Below the pieces are notes generated by a model. It worked only from the letters and a program-made list of their open reading frames with translations. It did not search any database and was not told the DNA's origin. The position numbers were made by a program, and so were the translations under genes. DNA of 58,943 nt from Anaerolineaceae bacterium (lineage in GTDB: Bacteria; Chloroflexota; Anaerolineae; Anaerolineales; Anaerolineaceae): positions 1 to 58,943 of the forward strand of contig JAFGXF010000037.1 in NCBI GenBank assembly GCA_016936755.1, written 5' to 3'. Below, in pieces: positions 25,101 to 33,616 of the stretch (the stretch's first letter is position 1; each line of letters begins with the position of its first letter).

Positions 25101-26185
25101 CAGCGCCTGCCTGGCATCAAGCGGCCAGTGAATTCGTCCACGATGACCACTTTCCCATTCTGTACCAAATATTCCTTGTTCCGGCGATACAGGTGTTGCG
25201 CTTTTAATGCCTGCTCCAAGTAGCCATAGAGTCGGGCCTGTTCCGGTGTGATATCCTCTGGTCGTTCCGGGTCGCGCAATGTTGTATTAAGCAATTGCTC
25301 AACGTGCGCCTCACCGATTTCAGTAAGTGAAACGGTTTGATCCTTTTCACTGATCTCGTAATCTTCCGGTTGCAGTTGGCGCACAACCTGGGCCATCTTC
25401 ACATACCATCCGGTATCATCTGAAGCTGGCCCGGAAATAATCAGCGGGGTTCGAGCCTCATCGATCAGGATATTGTCCACCTCATCCACAATGGCAAAAT
25501 GATGACCACGTTGAACACGATCCTTGAGACTCATGGTGAGATTGTCGCGAAGGTAATCAAAGCCAAACTCACTATTGGTTCCATAGGTGATATCGGCCAT
25601 GTATGCTTCATGGCGGGATACCAGTCGCATTTGATCCTGGTCCTCGTGAGGCGAGTTTTTATCGGGATCATACAGGAAAGCATTTGCTCCGTTGTCAGTG
25701 CGGGAAGCCATTTGCAAAATACCAACAGAAAGGCCGAGGGCATGATAAATCTTACCCATCCAGCGGGCATCTCGCCTGGCCAGGTAATCGTTAACGGTTA
25801 CGAGATGAACCCCTTTCCCTTTTAAAGCATTCAGATATAGAGGAAGAGTTGCCACGAGTGTCTTGCCTTCACCTGTACGCATCTCTGCAATTTTCCCCTG
25901 GTGAAGAATGATGCCACCGATCAATTGCACATCAAAATGACGCATTCCGACATTGCGTTTTCCAACTTCTTTAACCGTTGCATATGCATCTGGAAGAAGC
26001 TCATCAAGAGTCTCCCCATCCTCAAGGCGTTTCTTAAACTCAATGGTTTTCTGGCGCAGTGCATCATCACTGAGTTCTTCGTACGAGGATTCAAGCTGGT
26101 TGATTCTCTCGATCAGTGGAAGTAAATTTTCAATCTCGCGTTTGGTGGGGTCGCCCCCGATCAAGCGTGTCAGGCTGATTGGCAT
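22145..26185 (-). CDS. secA: Protein translocase subunit SecA, enlarged
   Basis: Preprotein translocase ATPase. Walker A MRTGEGKT at 102-109, DEVD at 234-237, and the second nucleotide domain motifs [14 protein letters not shown] and [36 protein letters not shown]. The arginine-finger segment has [10 protein letters not shown] instead of the usual GRSGRQGDPG. At 1346 residues it is ~450 longer than E. coli SecA. Extra stretches are seen near 158-192, near 530-640 (between the helicase motif [15 protein letters not shown] and [12 protein letters not shown]), between DIKLGG and [10 protein letters not shown], and in the scaffold/wing region after 850. There is no C-terminal zinc-binding CxCxxxxxxxxCH; the tail is [11 protein letters not shown]. 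Minus-strand transcript from an extended -10 promoter; surE follows. Confidence 0.96.
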   Translation of the reverse strand: [1346 protein letters not shown]

Positions 26186-26207
26186 TCGTAAACCTTTCCA
26201 GCCTGCG

Positions 26208-26216
26208 ATTATAGCA
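26208..26216 (-). promoter_or_regulatory. Extended -10 promoter of secA
   Basis: TGCTATAAT on the minus strand (26216 to 26208) matches the extended -10 consensus. Transcription would start near 26201, with AAAGG as ribosome site before the ATG at 26185. No -35 is recognisable. Confidence 0.6.
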
Positions 26217-26262
26217 TACGCAGACTGATGAATTTTGGTACGGTCCGGATTGCTTCCGGGTG

Positions 26263-26650
26263 TTATGGAATGGTGACATTGAACGCTACAGTCTGATCAA
26301 ATGGACCCCTTGTTTCCCAGAGGTGACCATTTTCAAAAGTGACGTACGGTGGATCCAGGCCAAGTGGCTTTGAAAGTTCAATCTTGATCACCCACAGTGC
26401 CCATCAATTAGGATTCAGGGTTATAGTGGTTAAGTGATAGGAGTCAACTGGCACTATGTATTTGTGATCAGGGAGCATGTAAAGCCGGTGAATGTGTTGA
26501 AGGGTCGTTCTATTCTGAACCGTTCCCGCATAGAAGCATAAATGATCGCTGATGGATTGTCATACACACCTGTGTTGGGAAAGCAAGCAGAAATTACGTC
26601 AAGTAATGGAAGCACGATCAAATATAATAATTCAAGCGTTACCTCCACTC
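26263..26650 (-). pseudogene. Decayed gene remnant between secA and dnaE
   Basis: On the minus strand, protein-like sequence continues across two reading frames and one internal stop. Around 26500-26570 a frame reads CFPNTGVYDNPSAIIY; further on another frame reads HIHRLYMLPDHKYIVPVD, TTITLNPN, stop (TGA near 26404), then WALWVIKIELSKPLGLD and TFENGHLWETRGPF, ending NVTIP with TAA at 26263-26265. The composition (proline, aromatic and charged residues in even proportions) is that of a real protein, so it is probably a broken gene with at least one frameshift and a nonsense codon. The family is not recognised. Confidence 0.4.
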
Positions 26651-26729
26651 ATCAACATAGTCCGATTCATGTTCGCCCGGATATTTTAAGCTTAAAAAAC
26701 TTCATTTTGGTCCTAACAAAATCGACGAG

Positions 26730-26738
26730 TGCTATAAT
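26730..26738 (+). promoter_or_regulatory. Extended -10 promoter of dnaE
   Basis: TGCTATAAT (26730-26738) is identical to the secA promoter element. TTGGTC lies 20 bases upstream at most as a poor -35. Transcription would start near 26745, 45 bases before ATG 26790. Confidence 0.6.
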
Positions 26739-26789
26739 CTTTAAGCCTCGTCCACATTAATCAGGCTCCTTAATAGAATTCAATTAACC

Positions 26790-29700
26790 ATGTCATTTGT
26801 TCATCTGCACGTCCATTCCACTTATTCGTTATTGGATGGATTCAGCGATTTAACGAAGCTTGTCCAACGTGTTAAGGAGCTGGGCATGCCAGCAGTGGCA
26901 TTAACCGACCACGGCACCATGTTTGGGGCGATAGAGTTTTATAAGGTTGCCAAGAATGCGGGGGTGAAACCCATCATTGGTTTGGAAGCCTATCTGGCGA
27001 TGAGGGGCATGCATGACAAAGATCCAAAAGCTGATAAACAATCTCATCACCTGCTTCTTTTAGCTGAAAATGAAAAAGGTTACCGCAACTTGCTGGCTAT
27101 TGCGAGTGCCGCCCAATTGGATGGTTTTTATTACTTTCCGCGCATTGATCATGAATATCTCGCCACTCATGCAGAAGGTTTGATTGCCACAACCGGTTGT
27201 CTTGCTGCTGAAATACCGCGTCTGATCTTTCAGAATGGTAAAGAAGCTGCACAGAAAAAAATCGATTGGTATTATGAGGTGTTTGGCCCTGATCGATTCT
27301 TTTTTGAATTACAGGCTCATGATATCCGGGAGCTGGAGTTGGTTAACCAGACCCTGATCGAGCTGGCACCACACTACCAGGCGAAGTTCATTGCCACCAA
27401 TGACGTCCATTACATCAATCCCGAAGACGCCCGTCTGCAGGATATTCTTCTGGCCATTCAGACCGGTTCTCCATTAACCGATCAGAAACGGTTCAGGATG
27501 ACCGATGACAGTTACTATCTCAGAACACCAGAAGAAATGTCAGCTTTATTTGCTGAGATCCCCGAAACGGTAACCAATACCCTGATGATCGCTGAGCGTT
27601 GCAATGTTGACCTTTCACGCAAGGGATATCATTTACCCACGTTCCCGTTGCCTGAAGGGGTAACTGCCGATGTGTACTTGCGCCAACTATGCGAGGAGGG
27701 TGTAAAAAAGCGATATGGCGAAAGGGCGAATGAGCCAAAGATCAGGGAGCGGTTGGATTATGAGTTAAGTATTATCAATAAAATGGGCTTTGATGCATAT
27801 TTCCTGATCGTCTGGGATCTTTGCCGGCACGCACGCAGCCAGGGGATCTGGTACAACGCGCGTGGATCCGCCGAGGGATCGATTGTGGCTTATGCACTTC
27901 AGATCTCTCTAGTGGAACCCATCAGTCATGGATTGTTGTTTGAACGATTCCTCAATCCAAGCCGTGTTTCCATGCCCGATATTGATCTGGATTTCCAGGA
28001 TGACCGCAGGGCGGAAATGCTGGAGTTCTGTGCCAAGACATATGGTGGTGATCGGGTAGCTCAAATCATCACCTTTGGAACCATGAAAGCCCGTGCAGCC
28101 ATCCGTGATGTTGGGCGGGTTATGGAAATCCCATTGAATGAAGTGGACCGGGTCGCCAAGATGATTCCCAACAATCCTGCCACACCGGTGACCATCCTGG
28201 AAGCCATGGAATCAGTGGTGGATATTCAATTGGCATGTAAAGAAGCTTCTTACATAAAAGATCTTGTGGAAACAGCTGCCGGGATGGAAGGAACTGTCCG
28301 CAGTGCCGGTACACATGCTGCTGGAGTGGTTATTTCTGATCGACCGCTGGTTGAATACATTCCATTACACCGACCAACGAATGATTCTGAAAACTCCCCC
28401 ATAAAAATAGTTACCCAATACGAAATGAATGTATTGGATTCCCTGGGTCTATTAAAAGTGGACTTTCTTGGGCTTGCCACACTGACAACCATGTCTAAAG
28501 CCTGCGCCATGATTGAAAAACGGCATGGTGTCAGGCTGACGCTCGATAATATTCCATTGGATGATGCAGAAACGTATGGATTCCTTGGCAATGGGCACAC
28601 CGCAGGTGTCTTCCAACTGGAAGGTTCAGGCATGACGCGTTATCTTGTGCAGATGAAACCCCAGAACCTGGCGAATGTCATTGCCATGGTGGCTTTATTC
28701 CGACCAGGTCCCATGGATTTTATACCAACCTATATCAAGCGTATGCATGGTGAGGAGGATGTCCAGTACAGCCACCCCGCATTGGAACCCATCTTTAAAG
28801 AAACATATGGTATTGCCATCTACCAGGAGCAGGTGATGCTGGCGGTGATGGAACTGGCTGGTTATTCAGCTGCTGAAGCAGATGATTTGCGCAAGGCTAT
28901 TTCCAAGAAAATTGGGGAAGCACTACAAAAACACAAGGTGAAATTCATCGAAGGGGCAACTCAACGTGGCGTGGATAAACAAGCAGCATCCGCTATCTTT
29001 GAGGATTGGGAAAACTTTGCGCGTTATGGTTTTAATAAGAGCCATGCTGCTGATTATGGCATTATTGCAGTTCGTACGGCTTACTTAAAAGCCCATTTCC
29101 CTTATGAATATATGACTGCTTTGTTGACAACCTGGAAAGCGGATAACGATAAAATCGCTTTTTATGTGGCTGATTGCCGGGCGATGGGGATCGCCGTCTT
29201 GCCTCCAGACATAAATAATAGTGATTATGATTTCACCATTGAAGACCGTGCTGGGGATAAGCCAACCATTCGCTTTGGGCTGGGTGCCATAAAAAACGTA
29301 GGCCAGGGACCGGTTGATATCATCATTCATGAACGGCAAAAAGGGATCTTCAAGAATATTTCTGACTTCGCTCGCCGAGTCAACCTCCATACGGTCGGAA
29401 AAAGAGCGTTGGAAAGCCTGATCAAGGTTGGCGCATTGGATACATTTGGTCAGAGACAGGCATTGTTGGAAGCGCTGGAAAGGCTAATCAGCCTTAGCAG
29501 TGCCCATCACCGGATATCCCAAAATGGCCAAATGGATCTGTTTAGGGGTGCAACGGTTGTCATGGACGAATTTACATTGAACTCTCTACCTCAAATTGAT
29601 CCACGGGAGATGCTGGGATGGGAAAAGGAGCTTCTTGGCTTGTATGTTTCTTCTCACCCGCTTTTACCCTATTGGGAGTTAATCAAGAAAGGGATAAGCC

Positions 29701-30560
29701 ATACATCATTGGATCTTGAGGACGCACCACATAACTTGAAAATCATCCTGGGGGGTATGGTTACCCGTTTCAGACCACACCAGACGAAGACTGGGAAATG
29801 GATGGGATTTGTAGGAATGGAAGATCTGCATGGAGTATTAGACCTGACCATGTTCCCATCCACATGGGAAAAGTATTCCGCCATGATAACCATGGATAAT
29901 ATTATCTGGGTGGAAGGTCGGGTGGATAAGCATAATGGTGATGTAAAGATTATTGTTGACCGGATTCGACCCGTCTCAATAACCGAAGACGATGAACATT
30001 CTGCCATGAGATCAGTTGATAGTATTGTCGTACCAGAAAATGAAAATGGCGAGGATAACCAACCCCATAGTGAAATTATGCCTGATATGTCCATATCGGT
30101 TGAGGTGAGTCAAACTTCGACTAACAGGTTCAGCGGTGAGTGTGCTGATGAAACCCCAACTGGCGTTACCAAAACAACCCCCATGACTCAAATGACCAGC
30201 TTGCGGGAAACACAAGCCGCTTATGGTACAAAATCACACTCGGGGCCACACCCCCCGGCTTTCATCCTGCCGCCTGCGGAGAAGGTCACTTTGGATGACG
30301 ATCATCCCCATATGCTCATTATCACGCTGCGCGGTTCCGGCAATAATAATAAAGATGTTTTATTACTGCGCTGCATCCATGGTATCCTGGTTTCATCTCC
30401 GGGGCATGACCGTTTTGCTTTTCAGGTTTTTGAAGGTGATCACTATTACCGTTTGGAGTTTCCCAATGAGACAACCGGGATCAATCAATCAATGATGGAT
30501 AAGATCCAGGGCATGTTGGGTATTGAAAATATCCACATGGAACAGATCATTCTGCATTAA
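26790..30560 (+). CDS. dnaE: DNA polymerase III subunit alpha
   Basis: Replicative polymerase, 1256 residues. N-terminal PHP domain with the HLHVHSTYSLLDG metal-binding histidines and ALTDHGTMFGAIEFY. Polymerase C-family palm: PDIDLDF at 396-402 with catalytic D399 and D401, and the third aspartate D558 in LKVDFLGL. Finger/thumb motifs and the helix-hairpin-helix region (GFNKSHAADYGIIAVRTAYLK) follow, then an OB fold (LGGMVTRFRPHQTKTGKWMGF). Past the OB fold lies a region of about 70-100 residues rich in Ser, Thr, Pro and acidic residues, probably disordered, before a last beta segment. No intein. Not the DnaE2/ImuC type by its PHP and length. Confidence 0.97.
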   Translation: MSFVHLHVHSTYSLLDGFSDLTKLVQRVKELGMPAVALTDHGTMFGAIEFYKVAKNAGVKPIIGLEAYLAMRGMHDKDPKADKQSHHLLLLAENEKGYRNLLAIASAAQLDGFYYFPRIDHEYLATHAEGLIATTGCLAAEIPRLIFQNGKEAAQKKIDWYYEVFGPDRFFFELQAHDIRELELVNQTLIELAPHYQAKFIATNDVHYINPEDARLQDILLAIQTGSPLTDQKRFRMTDDSYYLRTPEEMSALFAEIPETVTNTLMIAERCNVDLSRKGYHLPTFPLPEGVTADVYLRQLCEEGVKKRYGERANEPKIRERLDYELSIINKMGFDAYFLIVWDLCRHARSQGIWYNARGSAEGSIVAYALQISLVEPISHGLLFERFLNPSRVSMPDIDLDFQDDRRAEMLEFCAKTYGGDRVAQIITFGTMKARAAIRDVGRVMEIPLNEVDRVAKMIPNNPATPVTILEAMESVVDIQLACKEASYIKDLVETAAGMEGTVRSAGTHAAGVVISDRPLVEYIPLHRPTNDSENSPIKIVTQYEMNVLDSLGLLKVDFLGLATLTTMSKACAMIEKRHGVRLTLDNIPLDDAETYGFLGNGHTAGVFQLEGSGMTRYLVQMKPQNLANVIAMVALFRPGPMDFIPTYIKRMHGEEDVQYSHPALEPIFKETYGIAIYQEQVMLAVMELAGYSAAEADDLRKAISKKIGEALQKHKVKFIEGATQRGVDKQAASAIFEDWENFARYGFNKSHAADYGIIAVRTAYLKAHFPYEYMTALLTTWKADNDKIAFYVADCRAMGIAVLPPDINNSDYDFTIEDRAGDKPTIRFGLGAIKNVGQGPVDIIIHERQKGIFKNISDFARRVNLHTVGKRALESLIKVGALDTFGQRQALLEALERLISLSSAHHRISQNGQMDLFRGATVVMDEFTLNSLPQIDPREMLGWEKELLGLYVSSHPLLPYWELIKKGISHTSLDLEDAPHNLKIILGGMVTRFRPHQTKTGKWMGFVGMEDLHGVLDLTMFPSTWEKYSAMITMDNIIWVEGRVDKHNGDVKIIVDRIRPVSITEDDEHSAMRSVDSIVVPENENGEDNQPHSEIMPDMSISVEVSQTSTNRFSGECADETPTGVTKTTPMTQMTSLRETQAAYGTKSHSGPHPPAFILPPAEKVTLDDDHPHMLIITLRGSGNNNKDVLLLRCIHGILVSSPGHDRFAFQVFEGDHYYRLEFPNETTGINQSMMDKIQGMLGIENIHMEQIILH

Positions 30561-30638
30561 TCCTTGCATATTCCCCCGAGATAATATCTTGATCAGTTGC
30601 CAACCTGTGTAATTATTGATCAGACTTGTATATGTGCT

Positions 30639-31250
30639 TCAACCAGTCATTTCCTGACGGCCTGATAGTGCGCGCGAAAGGGTATTCTGGTCGGCATACT
30701 CCAAATCACTGCCGACCGGCAATCCACGAGCGAGACGGGTGATCTTGATGCCGAAGGTTAACAATTGCTGTTGAAGGAAAAGCGCTGTTGCATCCCCCTC
30801 CATGCTCGGGTTGGTCGCGAGAATTACCTCTTTGATCTTTCCGATACGCATCCGCTCCAGCAATGGCTGTATCTTCAAATCGTCTGGTCCAATCCCGTCG
30901 ATTGGCGATAGTACTCCATGTAAAACATGATACAGTCCATGATACGCATTCGTGCGCTCCAAGGCCAGCACATCCAGCGGTTCTTCCACTATGCACAGTG
31001 AAGTGCTATTACGACTTTCGTCTGAGCATATTTCGCATAATGGATTTGTTGCCAAGGTAATATTAAAACAGGCGGAACAGAACCCCAAGTCTTGTTTGAC
31101 AGACTGAAGCGACTCAACCAGATTCCTGGCGACAGGTTCGGGCGCGTTGAAAAGGAAGAATGCCAGACGCGCCGCGGTTTTGGGGCCAATGCCTGGCAGG
31201 CGTTCAAAAGATTCAACCAGGTTTTGGAGTGGTTCGGGAAGGCTTGGCAT
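30639..31250 (-). CDS. recR: Recombination protein RecR
   Basis: 203 residues from the ATG at 31250; an in-frame TTG-type extension to 31286 would overlap ybaB and is not typical. Helix-hairpin-helix LPGIGPKTAARLA at ~18-30, zinc finger C58-x2-C61...C72-x2-C75, and Toprim domain with CIVEEPLDVLALE and NPSMEGDATALF. RecR acts with RecF/RecO to load RecA at gaps. Gene order recR-ybaB-dnaX is the classic bacterial arrangement; ybaB lies 10 bases upstream, same strand. Confidence 0.96.
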   Translation of the reverse strand: MPSLPEPLQNLVESFERLPGIGPKTAARLAFFLFNAPEPVARNLVESLQSVKQDLGFCSACFNITLATNPLCEICSDESRNSTSLCIVEEPLDVLALERTNAYHGLYHVLHGVLSPIDGIGPDDLKIQPLLERMRIGKIKEVILATNPSMEGDATALFLQQQLLTFGIKITRLARGLPVGSDLEYADQNTLSRALSGRQEMTG

Positions 31251-31260
31251 ACAGAAGGGT

Positions 31261-31596
31261 TTATATGCCCAGGTTACCCAGTCCACCTGTCAGTGGACTC
31301 AACTTGGTCGCTGCCATTTCCCTGGATTGGTCAAGCGCCAAATTGATACCACTGAGTAACAGATCCTGAAGCATTTCTGTGTCAGCGCTTTTTACCAATT
31401 CGGGGTCGATTTCTACAGTCACACAATGCTGATCACCCGTCATGGTTATTTTTAGCGCGCCACCACCAACTGTGGCAGTGACGGTTTCTTCTGCCAATTT
31501 TGCCTGGGCTTCAGCCAGTTGTTCCTGCATTTTTTGCAACCGTCCGAGCATACCGGATTGTCTGGATCCTCCCTGGCGGTTATAACCTTTTGACAT
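31261..31596 (-). CDS. ybaB: YbaB/EbfC family nucleoid-associated protein
   Basis: 111 residues. The core is MLGRLQKMQEQLAEAQAKLAEE followed by strands VTATVGGGALKITMTGDQH and VTVEIDPELVKSADTEMLQDLL, the standard YbaB fold: long helix, beta hairpin, helix. The first ~15 residues (SKGYNRQGGSRQSG) are an extra polar tail. It binds DNA as a dimer and often sits between dnaX and recR, as here. Gaps to dnaX are 14 bases and to recR 10 bases, so one transcript. Confidence 0.95.
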   Translation of the reverse strand: MSKGYNRQGGSRQSGMLGRLQKMQEQLAEAQAKLAEETVTATVGGGALKITMTGDQHCVTVEIDPELVKSADTEMLQDLLLSGINLALDQSREMAATKLSPLTGGLGNLGI

Positions 31597-31610
31597 CAGT
31601 CCTCCTTGTG

Positions 31611-33224
31611 TTAATGAAAGTCGACCACTTCGCCACCCAGATCACGCAATGCAGTGCCAACCATACCATCCGATTCAATTTCATGATCGCGGGGAAGTGA
31701 CTTCGATTTACCACTCGTCAGGCTGCAAACCACATTGATCTTATGACCCAATACCTGCTCAATCGCTTGTTCGGTCAGGGTAATATTCTCAGCGATTTCC
31801 ATTTTCTCTTTCAGAATATCGGTTGAAAAACCCAACACCAAAGCATTATCCCGGATACCCAATGGTTGGCAGGAATTCAGCAATCCTTCGGTTTGGCCTT
31901 TCATTTTTTTAACTGCCGAACGGATAGCCTGCCAATTCTGGGTAATCATTGACATTGATAAAGCTTCTTTTCCAGAATCAATATCACCCATATCTGTAGA
32001 GGCCTCCTTTTTTGCTTCAGATTTCGGCGGTGTTTGTGCTTGATCTGGTTGATCCTTTTTATCACCCAAGCCAACAGAATTAACGGATTTATCACGAGTG
32101 TTTTCGTTTACCTGGGGTGATGATGTTGTGATTGGTGGTTGTGAATTCAACTCGAGCAAAGCCCCGGCAAGCGCCAACTCAAGTGAAAGGCCGGGCTGCC
32201 AATTGTTCCGGGATTCAAGAGCAGCTGCGTTAAACCGTTCAATGAGATCTATCAAGCGTTGGGTTGTTAACAACAATGCCTGTTGTTCGAGTAACTCCAG
32301 AGCTTCCTTGGTTCCAGAAATCTGGTGAGAATTACCCAGTTTGTACAGTAATATATCACGGAGATAATCAACGATCTGGCGGGCGTAGTGACGGACATCG
32401 CTCCCGCCATCCAGGGTGGTATGTATTATGTCCAGCCCAGCACCGATCTCGTTATTTACGATGGCACTCACCAACCCTGTTATTGACTCGTTGGCACTTG
32501 TGCCGGTTACCGTTCTGGTAAGCTCAAGAGTTACATTCTCTCCAGTTGATGCCAACTGGTCAAGCAGCGAAATGGCATCCCGCATACTGCCCATTGCCTG
32601 ACGAGCTATCAGATCAAGAGCCTTTTCATCAACATGGATCTTTTCCTGATCTGCAAGGATTTTTAATCGAGTAACAATTTCTGTTGTGGCAATGCGGCGG
32701 AAATCAAATTGCTGACAGCGAGACAATACTGTTGCTGGTATCTTTTGAATCTCTGTTGTCGCCAGAATGAAGATGACATGCCCGGGGGGTTCTTCCAAGG
32801 TTTTAAGCAAGGCATTAAATGCTGCCGTTGAGAGCATATGTACTTCATCGATGATGTAGACTTTATATGCTCCCAATGAGGGTGAAAAATTCACTTTTTC
32901 ACGCAAATCCCTGACATCATCGACTGAGGTGTTGGAAGCCGCATCAATTTCAATCATGTCCAACATACGGTTTTCATTCACTGCCACGCAGTTTACACAT
33001 TTATTACATGGGCGTGAGACACCATCTTTTGCCTGACAATTCAATGCCTTGGCGAAAAGGCGGGCTGTGGTTGTCTTTCCGGTTCCACGTGGACCTGAAA
33101 AAAGATATGCATGCCCGATATGCTGACTGGCGACAGCATTTTTCAAGGTCTTGATGATCGGATCCTGACCAATCACTTCGTCCCAATCGCGTGGGCGCCA
33201 TTTCCGATAAAGAGCTTGTCCCAT
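31611..33224 (-). CDS. dnaX: DNA polymerase III subunits gamma and tau
   Basis: Clamp-loader ATPase of 537 residues. Walker A GPRGTGKT at 44-51, zinc site C63, C73, C76, C79, DEVH at 126-129, and sensor-1/lid sequence LATTEIQKIPATVLSRCQQFDF. Residues ~220-370 are the collar domain; after it comes a Lys/Glu/Pro-rich linker and a short tau-type C-terminal domain (QNWQAIRSAVKKMKGQTEGLL). Codons 404-406 are GCA AAA AAG and contain the A AAA AAG heptamer known to cause gamma formation in E. coli; the -1 frame stops after seven codons. Hence a ~413-residue gamma form is possible beside full-length tau. Confidence 0.96.
   Translation of the reverse strand: MGQALYRKWRPRDWDEVIGQDPIIKTLKNAVASQHIGHAYLFSGPRGTGKTTTARLFAKALNCQAKDGVSRPCNKCVNCVAVNENRMLDMIEIDAASNTSVDDVRDLREKVNFSPSLGAYKVYIIDEVHMLSTAAFNALLKTLEEPPGHVIFILATTEIQKIPATVLSRCQQFDFRRIATTEIVTRLKILADQEKIHVDEKALDLIARQAMGSMRDAISLLDQLASTGENVTLELTRTVTGTSANESITGLVSAIVNNEIGAGLDIIHTTLDGGSDVRHYARQIVDYLRDILLYKLGNSHQISGTKEALELLEQQALLLTTQRLIDLIERFNAAALESRNNWQPGLSLELALAGALLELNSQPPITTSSPQVNENTRDKSVNSVGLGDKKDQPDQAQTPPKSEAKKEASTDMGDIDSGKEALSMSMITQNWQAIRSAVKKMKGQTEGLLNSCQPLGIRDNALVLGFSTDILKEKMEIAENITLTEQAIEQVLGHKINVVCSLTSGKSKSLPRDHEIESDGMVGTALRDLGGEVVDFH
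32007..32013 (-). other. Slippery heptamer in dnaX, possible -1 frameshift site
   Basis: On the coding strand A AAA AAG spans 32013 to 32007, correctly phased: codons GCA AAA AAG are numbers 404-406. A -1 slip continues as GGA GGC CTC TAC AGA TAT GGG and then TGA. No strong stem-loop was found downstream and no Shine-Dalgarno-like stimulator upstream. Confidence 0.55.
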
Positions 33225-33261
33225 CCCGGTTATCCTAATATTTTCGATGATTCCAGAATTT

Positions 33262-33609
33262 TCATGACTTTCCTATCATATCATCATTAATTGCATCTGG
33301 TGCGATATGGATGTCTTGATCACAGCATCCGGGTGTTCGTTTCCAATAATCCTCCAAATCCAAACGTGCTTGATCGATCAAATTTTCCTTTTGAGTATGT
33401 TTGAGAGTTTTAATTTGCTGTTCACGCTTTTGAGCACTGGAGCGATCGGGCAATTCTTCAACATAAACAAGCCTGACGGGGCGGTGCATGCGGGTGTACC
33501 GAGCCCCCTGCCCGGTGTTATGAATGACGGTTCGCTTCTTGGGGTTAACACTCCAGCCTGTGTAGAAGCTGCCATCCGAGCATTCCAGCATGTAGCAAAA
33601 GTATGGCAT
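33262..33609 (-). CDS. GIY-YIG domain protein
   Basis: 115 residues. The GIY-YIG-like nuclease core is FCYMLECSDGSFYTGWSVNPKKR with the paired Tyr/Gly positions, then VIHNTGQGARYTRMHRPVRLVY and EQQIKTLKHTQKENLI. Similar stand-alone ORFs (UvrC-N-like, YhbQ type) are common and of uncertain role in DNA repair. The C-terminal ~30 residues are a variable tail. It sits 8 bases after the dehydrogenase-like gene on the same strand, upstream of dnaX. Confidence 0.85.
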   Translation of the reverse strand: MPYFCYMLECSDGSFYTGWSVNPKKRTVIHNTGQGARYTRMHRPVRLVYVEELPDRSSAQKREQQIKTLKHTQKENLIDQARLDLEDYWKRTPGCCDQDIHIAPDAINDDMIGKS

Positions 33610-33616
33610 CGCCTAA

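Noticed and set aside
22219-25825. Many ORFs of 60-138 codons antisense or out of frame to secA
   Set aside because: All lie inside a well-supported gene and have no family features.
26542-26760. Plus-strand ORF in the secA-dnaE gap
   Set aside because: Ser/Thr-rich with no domain, antisense to the more protein-like minus-strand remnant, and it covers the dnaE promoter.
33232-33237. TAGGAT on the minus strand seven bases before the dnaX ATG
   Set aside because: Spacing resembles the leaderless cases but the hexamer is a poor -10 and no -35 is present.
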